A stretch of DNA of 64,000 nucleotides from Flavisolibacter tropicus (GTDB lineage Bacteria > Bacteroidota > Bacteroidia > Chitinophagales > Chitinophagaceae). Below are positions 56,079 through 64,000 of the stretch, in pieces. Both the position numbers and the translations under genes were made by a program. Position 1 is the stretch's first letter. The number at the start of each line of letters is the position of its first letter. The notes under the pieces were generated by a model. It was not told the DNA's origin. It saw only the letters and a program-made list of their open reading frames with translations, and searched no databases. Where the stretch lies: positions 5,473,501 to 5,537,500 of the forward strand of contig NZ_CP011390.1 of NCBI RefSeq assembly GCF_001644645.1, read 5' to 3'.

Positions 56079-57257
56079 CTAATTGCTTAATCTGCGATTA
56101 GGATGTTTTACTATTAGATAGCCCAACCCAATTACGCAGCAGACTGCTGTACCGTAAAATATATAAGGCACGACGTTCAGATCATCCTGAAAGACCAGTC
56201 CTGCCAGCCAGGCTCCCAATCCAATACCCGCTTCCAGGGCGATATACATAGTAGCCATTCCGCGGCCGCGGCGGTTCTCATCACTCAGGTCGGCTGTCCA
56301 GGCTGAAATGGCAGGTGAGATCAATCCTGTGCCCATGCCATACACAAAGGCACCGATCAAAAGGGTGGTAACTGTGGTTCCTGCACCCATAATAAAAATG
56401 GCGAGAGCCATTAATACCAGTGCTATCTTGAGCGCATACACCCTTCCTTTACGATCTGAAAGTTTGCCAGCTAAAAAGCGGATCAATAAGGATGATAGGG
56501 TATACACGATATAAAATGTGCCCTTGTTGGAAATGCCCAAGTGATCGCTCCAATCGGGAATAATGGTTAGTATAGCGCCATAACTGATATAGCCTAAAAA
56601 CGTAATTAAAGCAGCTGGTAGTACCAAGGGTTCAAAAATATCTTGTCCTTTGATCTTTAATAGCTTAGGATGGAAACGTTGCTTTTCGGGGTGTGTTTCT
56701 TTTAGGTTGGCCAGAATTCCAATAGATAATAGGGCAAACACCGATGAACAATAAAACAGGATATCGATCGAGTATCGGGCAGTTATAAAACTTCCAATAG
56801 CCGGACCAATGGCCAGCCCCGTGCTAAAGCAAATGCCATGAATGCCCATAGCTTCACCCCAGCGGTGCGCTGGAATAATATCGGCAATATAAGCCGCTGT
56901 AGCCGTGGGTTTGAAGCCGGTAGAGAAACCATGAAATAAACGCAGCAATAAAAAGCCAGTTACGGTAGTAAGGACTGGGTATAGCAGGCCACAAACAAAG
57001 CAAACTAAAGAACCAACGGCCATTACTGGTACGCGACCAATAGTATCTGTTAAGCGTCCACTAAAGGGGCGGGAGATACCTGCTGTTAATGTAAATAAAG
57101 CAATGATGTAGCCTTTGTAGGCTCCGCCGCCCATACTGTTTAAGTAGGCGGGCAGTTCAGGAATCAGCATGTTAAAGCTGGAGGAAAATAGAAAGGAGCT
57201 GGTACAGAGTAACCAAAACTTTAACGTGAAAATTGATTCCTGCGAAGGATGAGCCAT
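56079..57257 (-). CDS. MFS transporter
   Basis: A 392-residue permease with 12 transmembrane helices. Motif A-like loops read SRPFSGRLTDTIGRVPV (after helix 2) and RFLAGKLSDRKGRVYA (after helix 8), and a motif C-like stretch is in STGLAIGPAIGSFIT, a feature of drug antiporters. It is divergent from another MFS gene at 57462, and the 204-base region between carries both promoters and a palindrome. Substrate unknown; drug or metabolite efflux is likely. Confidence 0.82.
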   Translation of the reverse strand: MAHPSQESIFTLKFWLLCTSSFLFSSSFNMLIPELPAYLNSMGGGAYKGYIIALFTLTAGISRPFSGRLTDTIGRVPVMAVGSLVCFVCGLLYPVLTTVTGFLLLRLFHGFSTGFKPTATAAYIADIIPAHRWGEAMGIHGICFSTGLAIGPAIGSFITARYSIDILFYCSSVFALLSIGILANLKETHPEKQRFHPKLLKIKGQDIFEPLVLPAALITFLGYISYGAILTIIPDWSDHLGISNKGTFYIVYTLSSLLIRFLAGKLSDRKGRVYALKIALVLMALAIFIMGAGTTVTTLLIGAFVYGMGTGLISPAISAWTADLSDENRRGRGMATMYIALEAGIGLGAWLAGLVFQDDLNVVPYIFYGTAVCCVIGLGYLIVKHPNRRLSN

Positions 57258-57276
57258 GGTGTTCGTAGTGAGCGCG

Positions 57277-57284
57277 CAAAGGTA
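57277..57284 (-). promoter_or_regulatory. -7 box for the leftward MFS gene
   Basis: TACCTTTG on the minus strand, an exact TAnnTTTG. It lies only about 20 bases before the ATG, so the leader would be very short. No TTTG is seen 19 bases upstream. Confidence 0.45.
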
Positions 57285-57326
57285 GCCGCTTTAAAGGAAC
57301 ATTAGGCTGACTGTATTTGAAATCAC

Positions 57327-57364
57327 AATAATCAAAAATTATTCATTACTACTAATTGATTATT
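57327..57364. promoter_or_regulatory. Inverted repeat between divergent MFS genes
   Basis: AATAATCAA (57327-57335) and TTGATTATT (57356-57364) are perfect 9-bp arms with 20 bases between. It sits between the two divergent promoters and could be an operator controlling both genes. Confidence 0.45.
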
Positions 57365-57396
57365 AAGGGGAGCTTGGGATTGTCATGCAGATTGCC

Positions 57397-57427
57397 TTGG
57401 CGGAGCCAATAAGTTTAGGTAGCATTG
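57397..57427 (+). promoter_or_regulatory. Probable promoter for the rightward MFS gene
   Basis: TTGG (57397-57400), 19 bases, then TAGCATTG (57420-57427), one mismatch from TAnnTTTG. The ATG is at 57462. Confidence 0.5.
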
Positions 57428-57461
57428 TGCTCTTTTTTCGTGTAAAACGCCTCCACCACAT

Positions 57462-58739
57462 ATGTCTTCTTCAAAGAAAGCCGCTATTGGTTTTATATTT
57501 ATTACCCTGCTTATTGATGTTACAGGATTGGGATTGATCATTCCAGTTTTTCCTGATTTAATTAAAGAATTGATACATGGCGATAATAGCGACGCCTCTC
57601 GTTGGAGTGGTTGGTTGCTGGCCGCATATGCGATCATGCAATTTGTATGTGCGCCTATATTGGGAAACCTGAGTGACAAATATGGTCGCCGACCAGTGCT
57701 CTTGCTTTCCTTATTGGGTTTTGGCGCTGACTACCTGTTCCTTTCATTTGCGCCTACCATTGGCTGGCTGTTTGTGGGGCGAATCATTGCCGGTTTGTTT
57801 GGAGCTTCTTTTACTACCGCATCTGCCTATATAGCCGATATAAGTACTGATAAGGACCGGACACAAAACTTTGGAATGGTTGGTGCCGCTTTTGGACTGG
57901 GCTTTATTATTGGTCCGGTGATTGGTGGTTTGCTGGGTGGCTACGGAACACGCGTACCCTTTATGGTGGCGGCGGGTTTAAGCTTACTGAATGCTTTGTA
58001 TGGGTATTTCGTATTGCCGGAATCATTGCCAAAAGAAAAGCGCCGGTCATTTGATTGGAAACGAGCCAATCCGGTAGGTTCGTTGTTGCATTTGAAAAAG
58101 TACCCCAGTATAATTGGTTTAATGTTCTCCCTATTCTTTGTATACATAGCAGCACATGCCGTGCAAAGCAACTGGGGCTTTTATGGTATTGAAAAGTTTG
58201 GTTGGAGCAAATCTATGATCGGTATTTCGCTTGGTGTGGTGGGCTTCCTGATAGCTGTTGTACAAGCTGGTTTAACAAGGGTAATAATACCGAAGTTGGG
58301 TAATGTAAAAAGTATTTACATTGGTTTGTTGTTGTACACGATTGGGATGTTCCTGTTTGGTATTGCTACCAGCACTGTATGGATGTTTGCCTTTATTGTG
58401 CCTTATTGCCTAGGTGGTATAGCCGGGCCGGCCTTACAGGCGGTAATTGCAGCGCATGTGCCATCTAATGAACAGGGCGAATTGCAAGGAGCACTAACTA
58501 GTGTTATTTCCATAACTTCTATTATTGGTCCGCTGGTAATGGCTGGGCTGTTTGCGCATTTTACCAAGAAAGGTGCTGCTGTTTATTTTCCTGGTGCGCC
58601 CTATATGCTTGGCGCACTACTAATGCTGATCAGTACGATCATCGCCTACAAAGCTTTGAAACATGAAAAGCATCGCATTAAAGACATTGAAAAGGAGTTG
58701 TTGTTAGAAGAAGTGGAAAGCAAGGCGGCAGAAGCGTAG
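57462..58739 (+). CDS. TCR/Tet family MFS transporter
   Basis: A 425-residue antiporter with 12 helices. The opening GFIFITLLIDVTGLGLIIPV, with Asp in helix 1, and APILGNLSDKYGRRPVLLLS (motif A) are typical of the tetracycline-resistance branch; GFIIGPVIGGLLGGYG is motif C. The Bacteroidota branch of TCR/Tet proteins is mostly of unknown substrate, so resistance to tetracycline cannot be claimed. The C-terminal tail is long and Glu/Lys-rich. Confidence 0.85.
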   Translation: MSSSKKAAIGFIFITLLIDVTGLGLIIPVFPDLIKELIHGDNSDASRWSGWLLAAYAIMQFVCAPILGNLSDKYGRRPVLLLSLLGFGADYLFLSFAPTIGWLFVGRIIAGLFGASFTTASAYIADISTDKDRTQNFGMVGAAFGLGFIIGPVIGGLLGGYGTRVPFMVAAGLSLLNALYGYFVLPESLPKEKRRSFDWKRANPVGSLLHLKKYPSIIGLMFSLFFVYIAAHAVQSNWGFYGIEKFGWSKSMIGISLGVVGFLIAVVQAGLTRVIIPKLGNVKSIYIGLLLYTIGMFLFGIATSTVWMFAFIVPYCLGGIAGPALQAVIAAHVPSNEQGELQGALTSVISITSIIGPLVMAGLFAHFTKKGAAVYFPGAPYMLGALLMLISTIIAYKALKHEKHRIKDIEKELLLEEVESKAAEA

Positions 58740-58832
58740 CGCGAGAATGGTGAATGGTCAATAGTGAATAGCCAACACACGCCCCCAGCCGCTAAAGGGG
58801 GAGCGCCCGCGCGGCAAGAGCCAGGCAGAATA

Positions 58833-58910
58833 TTGAACAAGGAACAAGGAATGAAGAATGAAGAAATAGAAGAAATGCTCAATGATCAACGATCAATATT
58901 CAATATTGAG
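58833..58910. repeat. Composite intergenic repeat, copy 3
   Basis: GAACAAGGAACAAGGA (58835-58850), then GAATGAAG-type purine sequence and AAATGCTCAATGATCAA (58873-58889) with a further GATCAATATTCAATATTGAG block. Same order as the two copies near 41.7 and 42.1 kb. Confidence 0.65.
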
Positions 58911-58929
58911 AGAAAGAATTGATAAATGA

Positions 58930-58957
58930 AAAAGCACTCCCTTAGTGGAGTGCTTTT
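58930..58957 (+). terminator. Terminator downstream of the TCR/Tet gene
   Basis: AAAAGCACTCC (58930-58940) pairs with GGAGTGCTTTT (58947-58957) across a 6-base loop; the right arm supplies the T run. It lies about 190 bases after the stop, beyond the repeats. Confidence 0.8.
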
Positions 58958-59158
58958 CTATTGATAGACATTTCTTTTCTTATCCTTTTCTCTGTGCACT
59001 ATCCTTCCACTACGCTCTCAACACTATTGTGTGACATCTTAGTTCAATTCTTCCAATTCATCCTCACATCTTCTCACTCCATACACTTTTCTTTCCGCTC
59101 CTGTAACAACACTAAACCTTATGCGTATTAGAGATAGTTTTAAAACCAACCAACTGAA

Positions 59159-61567
59159 ATGAAGAATCAAGTTTACCTGCTTTTGCTAACCCTTTTAATT
59201 GCAAATGCAACTTATAGTCAATTTGCTATTACCGGGACTATAAAAGATAGCGCCCAGCAAGTGGTGATACCTTTTGTGAGCGTATCGTTGTTTAAAGCTT
59301 CCGATAATAAAACACCGGTAAAAACTATTTACAGTGGTAAAGACGGGAAGTTCTCGTTGTCAGCGGATACTGGCCACTATTCATTAGTACTTACGCATAC
59401 AGCCTATGCTAAGAAGGTTTTGACTCTTCAAAAGCAGGTTGGCAGCAATGTGGATTTATCAGCCATCTATCTTAACCCTGTGGCTGGACAGTTAGGTAAT
59501 GTAACTGTGAGGGCTACACGTCCATTGATTGAGCAGAGCAACGATAAGATTACATTTAATGTAGAGAATGACCCTGCGGCTAAAACTGAAACCGCTTCTG
59601 ATATCTTGCGTAAAACGCCATTGGTAACAGTTGATGGAGAAGGCAATGTGCAATTGAATGGTCAATCTAACTTTAAGATACTGTTGAATGGAAAAGAGAC
59701 CGCCATGTTTGCACAGAATGTGAAAGAAGCATTGAAAGGGTTTCCTGGTGCTCTCATTGTAAAAATTGAAGTGATCACTACACCATCGGCCAAATACGAT
59801 GCTGAAGGAGTAGGGGGGATCATCAATATTATTACCAAGAAGAAAGTAGCAGGGTACAATGGCTCGCTGAGCTCATATTATAGCACGCTAAATAATTACA
59901 GTGAGAGCATTAACCTAAATATTAAAACAGGCAAAGTGGGTGTTACAGGTTTCTATAGCTTGAGTGGTAATAGGCCGCAACAGAGTTATAGCCTATCAGA
60001 AACAGTAACCTATGATCCAACGGCATTCACTAAGCGCTTTTTAGATGGAACCCGTACAAGGAACTCGTTTTATAATTCCGGAAATCTTGAACTCAGTTAT
60101 GAGCTAGATAGTTTAAATACAATAGTAGCTTATGGCAACTTAAGTGGTGGGCACTCTAAGGCTTTACTGGATCAACAAATTATTACTCAGTTTACTTCAT
60201 CATCATCTGCCAGTACCCTTAATCAGGATGTAACCGCTGAATATCCAAGTTCTGGGGTTGGTGCCGATTACACTAGAAAGTTTGCACGCAAGCCAGAGCA
60301 GGAATTGAGCTTACGATTCAACGGGCAGTTTAGTCGCAACGAGGATGTAAACAGTAGTGTGCAGGATAATCCAGGGCAGGACCGTTTTGTATTGAACAAT
60401 AGTGAGTCGCGCAACAAGGAATACACCGTTCAACTGGACTTTGTCAAGCCATTGAAAAAGAGTCAGCGATTGGAGACAGGTGCAAAGATCATTGCCCGAA
60501 AAGCAGAATCTGACTTTGAAAGCTTAATCAAATACAATCAGTCTGAACAATATGCGAGCAACCCTAGTAACACTGATCGTTTTCAGTATGACCAGCGGGT
60601 GTATAGTGGTTATGGTTCTTACAGTGTCAATGTGAAGAAATATGGCATTCGTGTAGGTTTGCGTTTAGAGCATACTACTGTAGATGGCGACTTTATTAGT
60701 TCCAAAACGGCCGTATCGCAAGAGTACACCCAGTTGATTCCCAATGTCAATATCAGTCGGAAGTTTTCGTCAACACTAACCTCCGTTTTATCATACAACC
60801 AACGTTTGCAACGACCTTATATCACCAACCTGAATCCTTTTGTAAATAATAATGACTCGTTGAACATTAGTTACGGTAATCCTGGCTTGGGGCCGCAAGT
60901 ATTGCACACCTTAACGTTGCAAAACCGCATTACAAAGGGTAAAACCTTTATGAATCTGATGCTCTATGGTAGTTACAGCAACGATTTGATTACCCAGTAT
61001 GTTAATTATAATAAGGCTACTGGCGTTACTACAACAACTAGTGGAAATGTGGGCGCTGAGCGACAGTTTACCATGAGCTTCAATGTCAATACGCCTATTG
61101 GTAAGAAGGTGAATGTATTTACGAGTGTGTTGGGTAGATACAACAAGACGAAGAACACTATGACTAAAACGGATGAAGTAGAAAGCTTTAGTGGATCGGC
61201 CTTCGCGGGCTATTCGTATCGTGTTACAACTAAGTTCACCTTTAGTGGAAGTGGTGGTGTCAATCAAATGCCGCAGACCTTGTTGAGTAAGTCTGCTCCT
61301 ATGGTATTTTACCAGTTCAACTTTGGCTATAAATTCTTTGGTGAGAAGCTATCGGTTACAGCCAACTTCAATAACATGCATAGTAAGTACTTTGACTATA
61401 AGAACACCATCAATAACGTCAGCTTCCAAACAGTGAATACGAACCGAAACTTATATCGAGTGGTATATTTTGGAGCGACATGGCGCTTTGGAAAGCTAAA
61501 AGAGCAAGCGCCTAAAAAGAAAGGTGTTACTAACGATGACCTAATTGGCGGACAGAGTAATGGTTAA
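59159..61567 (+). CDS. Outer-membrane beta-barrel family protein (TonB-receptor-like)
   Basis: An 802-residue protein. Signal peptide (MKNQVYLLLLTLLIANATYS), carboxypeptidase-regulatory-like domain (about 22-110, ITGTIKDSAQQVVIPFVSVS), plug-like domain (about 115-225, ending in SAKYDAEGVGGIINIITKKK) and a C-terminal barrel (OMP_b-brl_3 type) rich in alternating aromatic strands. No N-terminal TonB box is evident. Members of this family are often found near sensors or peptidases in Bacteroidota; the substrate is unknown. It stands alone, with a terminator 19 bases after its stop. Confidence 0.88.
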   Translation: MKNQVYLLLLTLLIANATYSQFAITGTIKDSAQQVVIPFVSVSLFKASDNKTPVKTIYSGKDGKFSLSADTGHYSLVLTHTAYAKKVLTLQKQVGSNVDLSAIYLNPVAGQLGNVTVRATRPLIEQSNDKITFNVENDPAAKTETASDILRKTPLVTVDGEGNVQLNGQSNFKILLNGKETAMFAQNVKEALKGFPGALIVKIEVITTPSAKYDAEGVGGIINIITKKKVAGYNGSLSSYYSTLNNYSESINLNIKTGKVGVTGFYSLSGNRPQQSYSLSETVTYDPTAFTKRFLDGTRTRNSFYNSGNLELSYELDSLNTIVAYGNLSGGHSKALLDQQIITQFTSSSSASTLNQDVTAEYPSSGVGADYTRKFARKPEQELSLRFNGQFSRNEDVNSSVQDNPGQDRFVLNNSESRNKEYTVQLDFVKPLKKSQRLETGAKIIARKAESDFESLIKYNQSEQYASNPSNTDRFQYDQRVYSGYGSYSVNVKKYGIRVGLRLEHTTVDGDFISSKTAVSQEYTQLIPNVNISRKFSSTLTSVLSYNQRLQRPYITNLNPFVNNNDSLNISYGNPGLGPQVLHTLTLQNRITKGKTFMNLMLYGSYSNDLITQYVNYNKATGVTTTTSGNVGAERQFTMSFNVNTPIGKKVNVFTSVLGRYNKTKNTMTKTDEVESFSGSAFAGYSYRVTTKFTFSGSGGVNQMPQTLLSKSAPMVFYQFNFGYKFFGEKLSVTANFNNMHSKYFDYKNTINNVSFQTVNTNRNLYRVVYFGATWRFGKLKEQAPKKKGVTNDDLIGGQSNG

Positions 61568-61585
61568 CCATCGTGCGCATGGATC

Positions 61586-61616
61586 AAATGGCCGGAAAGT
61601 AATTCCGGCCATTTTT
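61586..61616 (+). terminator. Terminator after the outer-membrane protein gene
   Basis: AAATGGCCGGAA (61586-61597) pairs with TTCCGGCCATTT (61603-61614) and is followed by TTG; the T run is TTTTT. A clear intrinsic terminator. Confidence 0.88.
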
Positions 61617-61920
61617 GTGCCGCAGATAAGTGGGATGTAGGATGGATTAGCAGGATTTAGAAGAATGGCTGATGTGAGGATGGCTGATTTAGGTTGATAA
61701 GTTGAAACGTTGACGAGTGAGTGTGGAGGCATTGGAATTAGGGGAGTCTGATCTTTTCTTTACTACAAGAATTCTCACTTCGATAAACTGAGGATCAAGT
61801 TCAGGGTGAAAATCAAATGCATAATAAGGCTAGTAATCCTGTTAATCCTATAATTCCCTTATATCTGCGGTCTCTTGGACCTTTTTTTGCATTACCCTAT
61901 ACAGAACCATACTTTATGTA
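61617..61920. other. Gap with degenerate dispersed-repeat remnants
   Basis: No gene. CCGCAGATAAGTGGGATG and GGATTAGCAGGATTTAG (61620-61662), then the reverse-type GTAATCCTGTTAATCC (61832-61847) and TATATCTGCGG (61860-61870), suggest two inverted halves of a degraded dispersed element about 250 bases across. Confidence 0.4.
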
Positions 61921-63195
61921 ATGCGAAAACCCTTTGTGATTGCGCTTTGTGCGTTGTTATTGTGGTCAATATTGGTACCTGAAAAAGCTGCAGCCTATTC
62001 TGTGCTCACACACCAAGCCCTGATAGATGCGGCATGGGACAATTATTTAAAGCCCCTGTTGAAGCGGAAGTATCCACATGCGACGGACGAAGAATTGCGG
62101 CAAGCTCATGCCTATGCATATGGCGGAGCTATTTCACCTGATATGGGTTATTATCCACGTGGTAGTAAGTTTTATACCAATCTTACGCATTATGTGCGTA
62201 GTGGTGATTATGTAATGGCATTGTTGAAAGAAGCTAGAAACCTGAATGAATATGCGTTTGCCATTGGCAACCTATGTCACTATGAGGCGGATATGTATGG
62301 TCACAGCATTGGAATTAATCGTAGTGTGCCTGTGATATATCCAAAGGTGGAAGCTAAGTATGGTGACCTAGTTAATTATTCCGAAGACCCGATAGCACAT
62401 ATGCGCACCGAGTTTGGCTTTGACGTATTGCAAACAGCTAGAGGCAATTATGCTTCCCGGCAGTATCATGATTTTATAGGCTTTCAGGTAGACACGGCTG
62501 TTATGGAGCGTGCCTTTTACCAAACGTATGGCCTGCATTTGAATCAGGTATTTAAAAACTTTCCTAAGGCCCTCAAAATGTTTCGCTGGTCGGTGGCTCA
62601 ATTCTTTCCTGCCATTACCCGAACGGCGTGGGCTACTAAAAAAGCAGATATAAAGAAGCTGAATCCTAATGCTACTGCGCGTAGTTTTAAATACCGCATG
62701 GAGCGCCACACGCATAATAAATCCTTTGGTAAGGAAGACGAGCCACCAGCATGGGGAACCACATTTGTTTCTTTCCTGATTCGGATTGTACCTAAGATTG
62801 GTCCCCTGCGACCCTTAAAGTTTAAAACACCCGGACCAGATGCCGAGAAGTTTTTTATTGAAAGCTTTGATGCTACCTTGAAACATTATGCTGCTTCATT
62901 AAAACAACTGGAAGAACAAAAACTGGTGTTAGTTAACATTGATTACGATACTGGGGAAAAGACAGTCATTGGTGAATATGCATTGGCTGATGATTCATAT
63001 GGTTGTTTGCTGTTGGCGTTGCATGAACAAGGATTTGCCAATACATCTTCCAGTTTGCAGCAACAATTGTTGCATTTCTTTTCTAAGCCGCAGGTTATAG
63101 ATGGTAACAAACGGGCTATTGCGCGACAGGATAAGATCAATACAGCTTTAGAGGAGTTGAAGCGAATGAATGGAATGAATGTTACTTATCAATAG
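61921..63195 (+). CDS. Zinc-dependent phospholipase C-like exported protein
   Basis: A 424-residue protein with a signal peptide (LWSILVPEKAAA, cleavage before YSVLTH). Zinc-ligand-like residues match the Zn_dep_PLPC pattern: His31 in YSVLTHQAL, Asp in GAISPDMGYY, a His in TNLTHYVRSGD, and His120/His128 in CHYEADMYGHS. This family covers phospholipase C and S1-nuclease-like folds. The long C-terminal part (about 200-424) is unassigned and helical. Location is probably periplasmic or surface. No operon partner. Confidence 0.75.
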   Translation: MRKPFVIALCALLLWSILVPEKAAAYSVLTHQALIDAAWDNYLKPLLKRKYPHATDEELRQAHAYAYGGAISPDMGYYPRGSKFYTNLTHYVRSGDYVMALLKEARNLNEYAFAIGNLCHYEADMYGHSIGINRSVPVIYPKVEAKYGDLVNYSEDPIAHMRTEFGFDVLQTARGNYASRQYHDFIGFQVDTAVMERAFYQTYGLHLNQVFKNFPKALKMFRWSVAQFFPAITRTAWATKKADIKKLNPNATARSFKYRMERHTHNKSFGKEDEPPAWGTTFVSFLIRIVPKIGPLRPLKFKTPGPDAEKFFIESFDATLKHYAASLKQLEEQKLVLVNIDYDTGEKTVIGEYALADDSYGCLLLALHEQGFANTSSSLQQQLLHFFSKPQVIDGNKRAIARQDKINTALEELKRMNGMNVTYQ

Positions 63196-63800
63196 GGAGG
63201 TGGATTTCAAGATATCAGAGCGTCCAGATTTTAGATTGGCGATTGCGGATTGAGGGGGAATGCCGCTTGCTTTTAGTATCTTTAGGGTCTTCTTTTAAGG
63301 CGTTTTCTGCCTTTCTTATTACGCTTTTCTTTACTATTTCTTATGGGTTTATAACGGTGGCCGGATGACGACATACGGGTCAAGGTACGGGTGAGGTAGG
63401 GCCAAGGATCGGCTAAGGTACGGGTGACATACGGAGTTACTATGGCTTTTATACGGAGTTACCTAGGCTTCTATACGGAGTAACCATGAAGGTGTAGAGG
63501 AGTGGTAGTGAAGGTATAAGCAAGTAGTAAGCAAGGAAGAGTGGCTGATAGCTGATTTTGGGATGGCGGCTTGATGGTATAGCGGGCATGATGAAGAAAT
63601 ATAGGGAAGATCCACTATTGCACCCCAATGATTAAAATAGATGACAATCTGGTGTTTGGTATTTGTGTCCTGGATTTTGAGCGTTAAGCATTTCCGCATT
63701 TTGTAATTCCTATTTCTAAATATCCCTTCTTCCCTTTTTTCCTTTGTTCCTTATTCCTTTCCTCATACTATCTTTAGCACTCATTTAGAATTGCTTTATT
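63196..63800. other. Gap with an 11-bp-phased array
   Basis: No gene. The central part is the 11-base-period array at 63371-63546. A degenerate inverted copy of the GAACAAGGA repeat is at 63739-63758 (TCCTTTGTTCCTTATTCCTT). The promoter of the next gene may involve TATCTTTA near 63770, one mismatch from the -7 consensus. Confidence 0.5.
63371..63546. repeat. Degenerate array with an 11-bp period
   Basis: About sixteen successive 11-base steps, for example ACATACGGGTC, AAGGTACGGGT, GAGGTAGGGCC, AAGGATCGGCT, AAGGTACGGGT, GACATACGGAG, TTACTATGGCT, TTTATACGGAG, TTACCTAGGCT, TCTATACGGAG. Within it, a 22-base unit ATACGGAGTTAC-TATGGCTTT-like occurs three times (63428-63493), that is, two steps of 11. 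The units are related to the GGTACAGGAG array at 41962 by the GGTAC core. Confidence 0.7.
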
Positions 63801-64000
63801 ATGAAAAAACTTTTAGCGGGTTTTTCGTTGGTTGTGATGGCTGTTGTATACAGCTCTTTTAATCAACCTTCCACCTTGACTGAATCTTCTGTCAGCAACG
63901 ATACAGGTAAGGTAATTAAAACAGGTGCTGATCAAACAGAAAAATACCTGCCTTACCTGAAAGGGAAGCGTATTGGTATTGTAGGTAATAAGACCTCGAT
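63801..64000 (+). CDS. NamZ-like exo-beta-N-acetylmuramidase (DUF1343), 5' part
   Basis: The first 66 codons of a gene cut by the window edge. A signal peptide (MKKLLAGFSLVVMAVVYSSF) is followed by TGADQTEKYLPYLKGKRIGI and VGNKTS, the opening of DUF1343 proteins. Characterised members (NamZ of Bacillus and Tannerella) release MurNAc from the non-reducing end of peptidoglycan fragments. The rest, including catalytic residues, is outside the window. Confidence 0.85.
   Translation, partial: MKKLLAGFSLVVMAVVYSSFNQPSTLTESSVSNDTGKVIKTGADQTEKYLPYLKGKRIGIVGNKTS

Larger units (their letters stand above)
58740..59158. other. Gap with clustered repeats and a terminator
   Basis: No gene. It contains CGCCCCCAGCCGCTAAAGGG (58781-58800, a CCCCC...GGGGG hairpin with the next bases), composite repeat copy 3 and the terminator at 58930-58957. 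The last 150 bases are pyrimidine-rich on the plus strand and lead into the outer-membrane protein gene. Confidence 0.55.

Noticed and set aside
57462..58739. Tetracycline-resistance determinant
   Set aside because: Only the family (TCR/Tet) can be read; Bacteroidota members of this branch have varied or unknown substrates.

Overview
The window looks like a chromosomal segment of a Bacteroidota bacterium, most likely family Chitinophagaceae or a close relative. The signs are an UpxY-type NusG paralogue heading a polysaccharide cluster, secreted proteins with type IX secretion (T9SS) C-terminal sorting domains, a TonB-receptor-like outer-membrane barrel protein, a NamZ/DUF1343 protein, promoters of the TTTG-N19-TAnnTTTG type, and moderate-to-low GC. 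The genus is an inference. I see no tRNA, rRNA, CRISPR array, transposase or phage gene.

Layout. 1-3000: the edge of a leftward ORF, a small conserved-looking protein, a repeat-bearing gap and a Bacteroidota-type regulator. 3030-27470: an exopolysaccharide/O-antigen-like locus of about 24 kb, almost entirely rightward. It starts with the UpxY-like antiterminator and, after a leftward DUF4184 membrane gene, continues with a UDP-sugar epimerase, a Wza-like lipoprotein, a Wzc-like tyrosine autokinase, an ABC exporter/flippase, seven glycosyltransferases (one split by a frameshift), a Wzy-like membrane protein, a polysaccharide deacetylase and a GNAT enzyme. A PglC-type phosphoglycosyl transferase then stands in tight array with an ATP-grasp enzyme, a HAD phosphatase, a PglE-like aminotransferase and a PglF-like 4,6-dehydratase. 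27705-28697: a convergent UDP-glucuronate 4-epimerase behind a strong bidirectional terminator.

29907-33584 encodes a large secreted protein with a Tat-like signal, G8 domain, beta-helix, PA14, three PKD domains and a T9SS-like tail. 33807-37521 is a TetR regulator followed by a nitroreductase, two DsbA-fold proteins and a flavin monooxygenase; matching palindromes lie in front of tetR and of the nitroreductase gene. 37518-41382 (minus) holds a GH63-like glucosidase and an MFS transporter. 42516-44747 is a fused trehalose-6-phosphate synthase/phosphatase. 44763-47151 (minus) carries a small membrane protein and a two-component system, and 47322-48932 a TPR protein.

49718-55252 encodes a 1705-residue secreted adhesin-like protein containing two almost identical 918-bp segments, plus a small lipoprotein. 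Then come a 65-residue protein with a near-perfect promoter, two divergent MFS genes, an outer-membrane barrel protein, a zinc-dependent phospholipase C-like protein, and the start of a NamZ-like gene cut by the right edge.

The gaps are rich in repeats: arrays with an 11-bp period built on a GGTA core, a composite GAACAAGGAACAAGGA repeat in at least three places, and a long palindromic element with a relative about 28 kb away. The features I would follow first are the PglC/ATP-grasp/HAD/PglE/PglF module, which may make an unusually modified initiating sugar; the homogenised segments in the adhesin; and the 11-bp-phased arrays.
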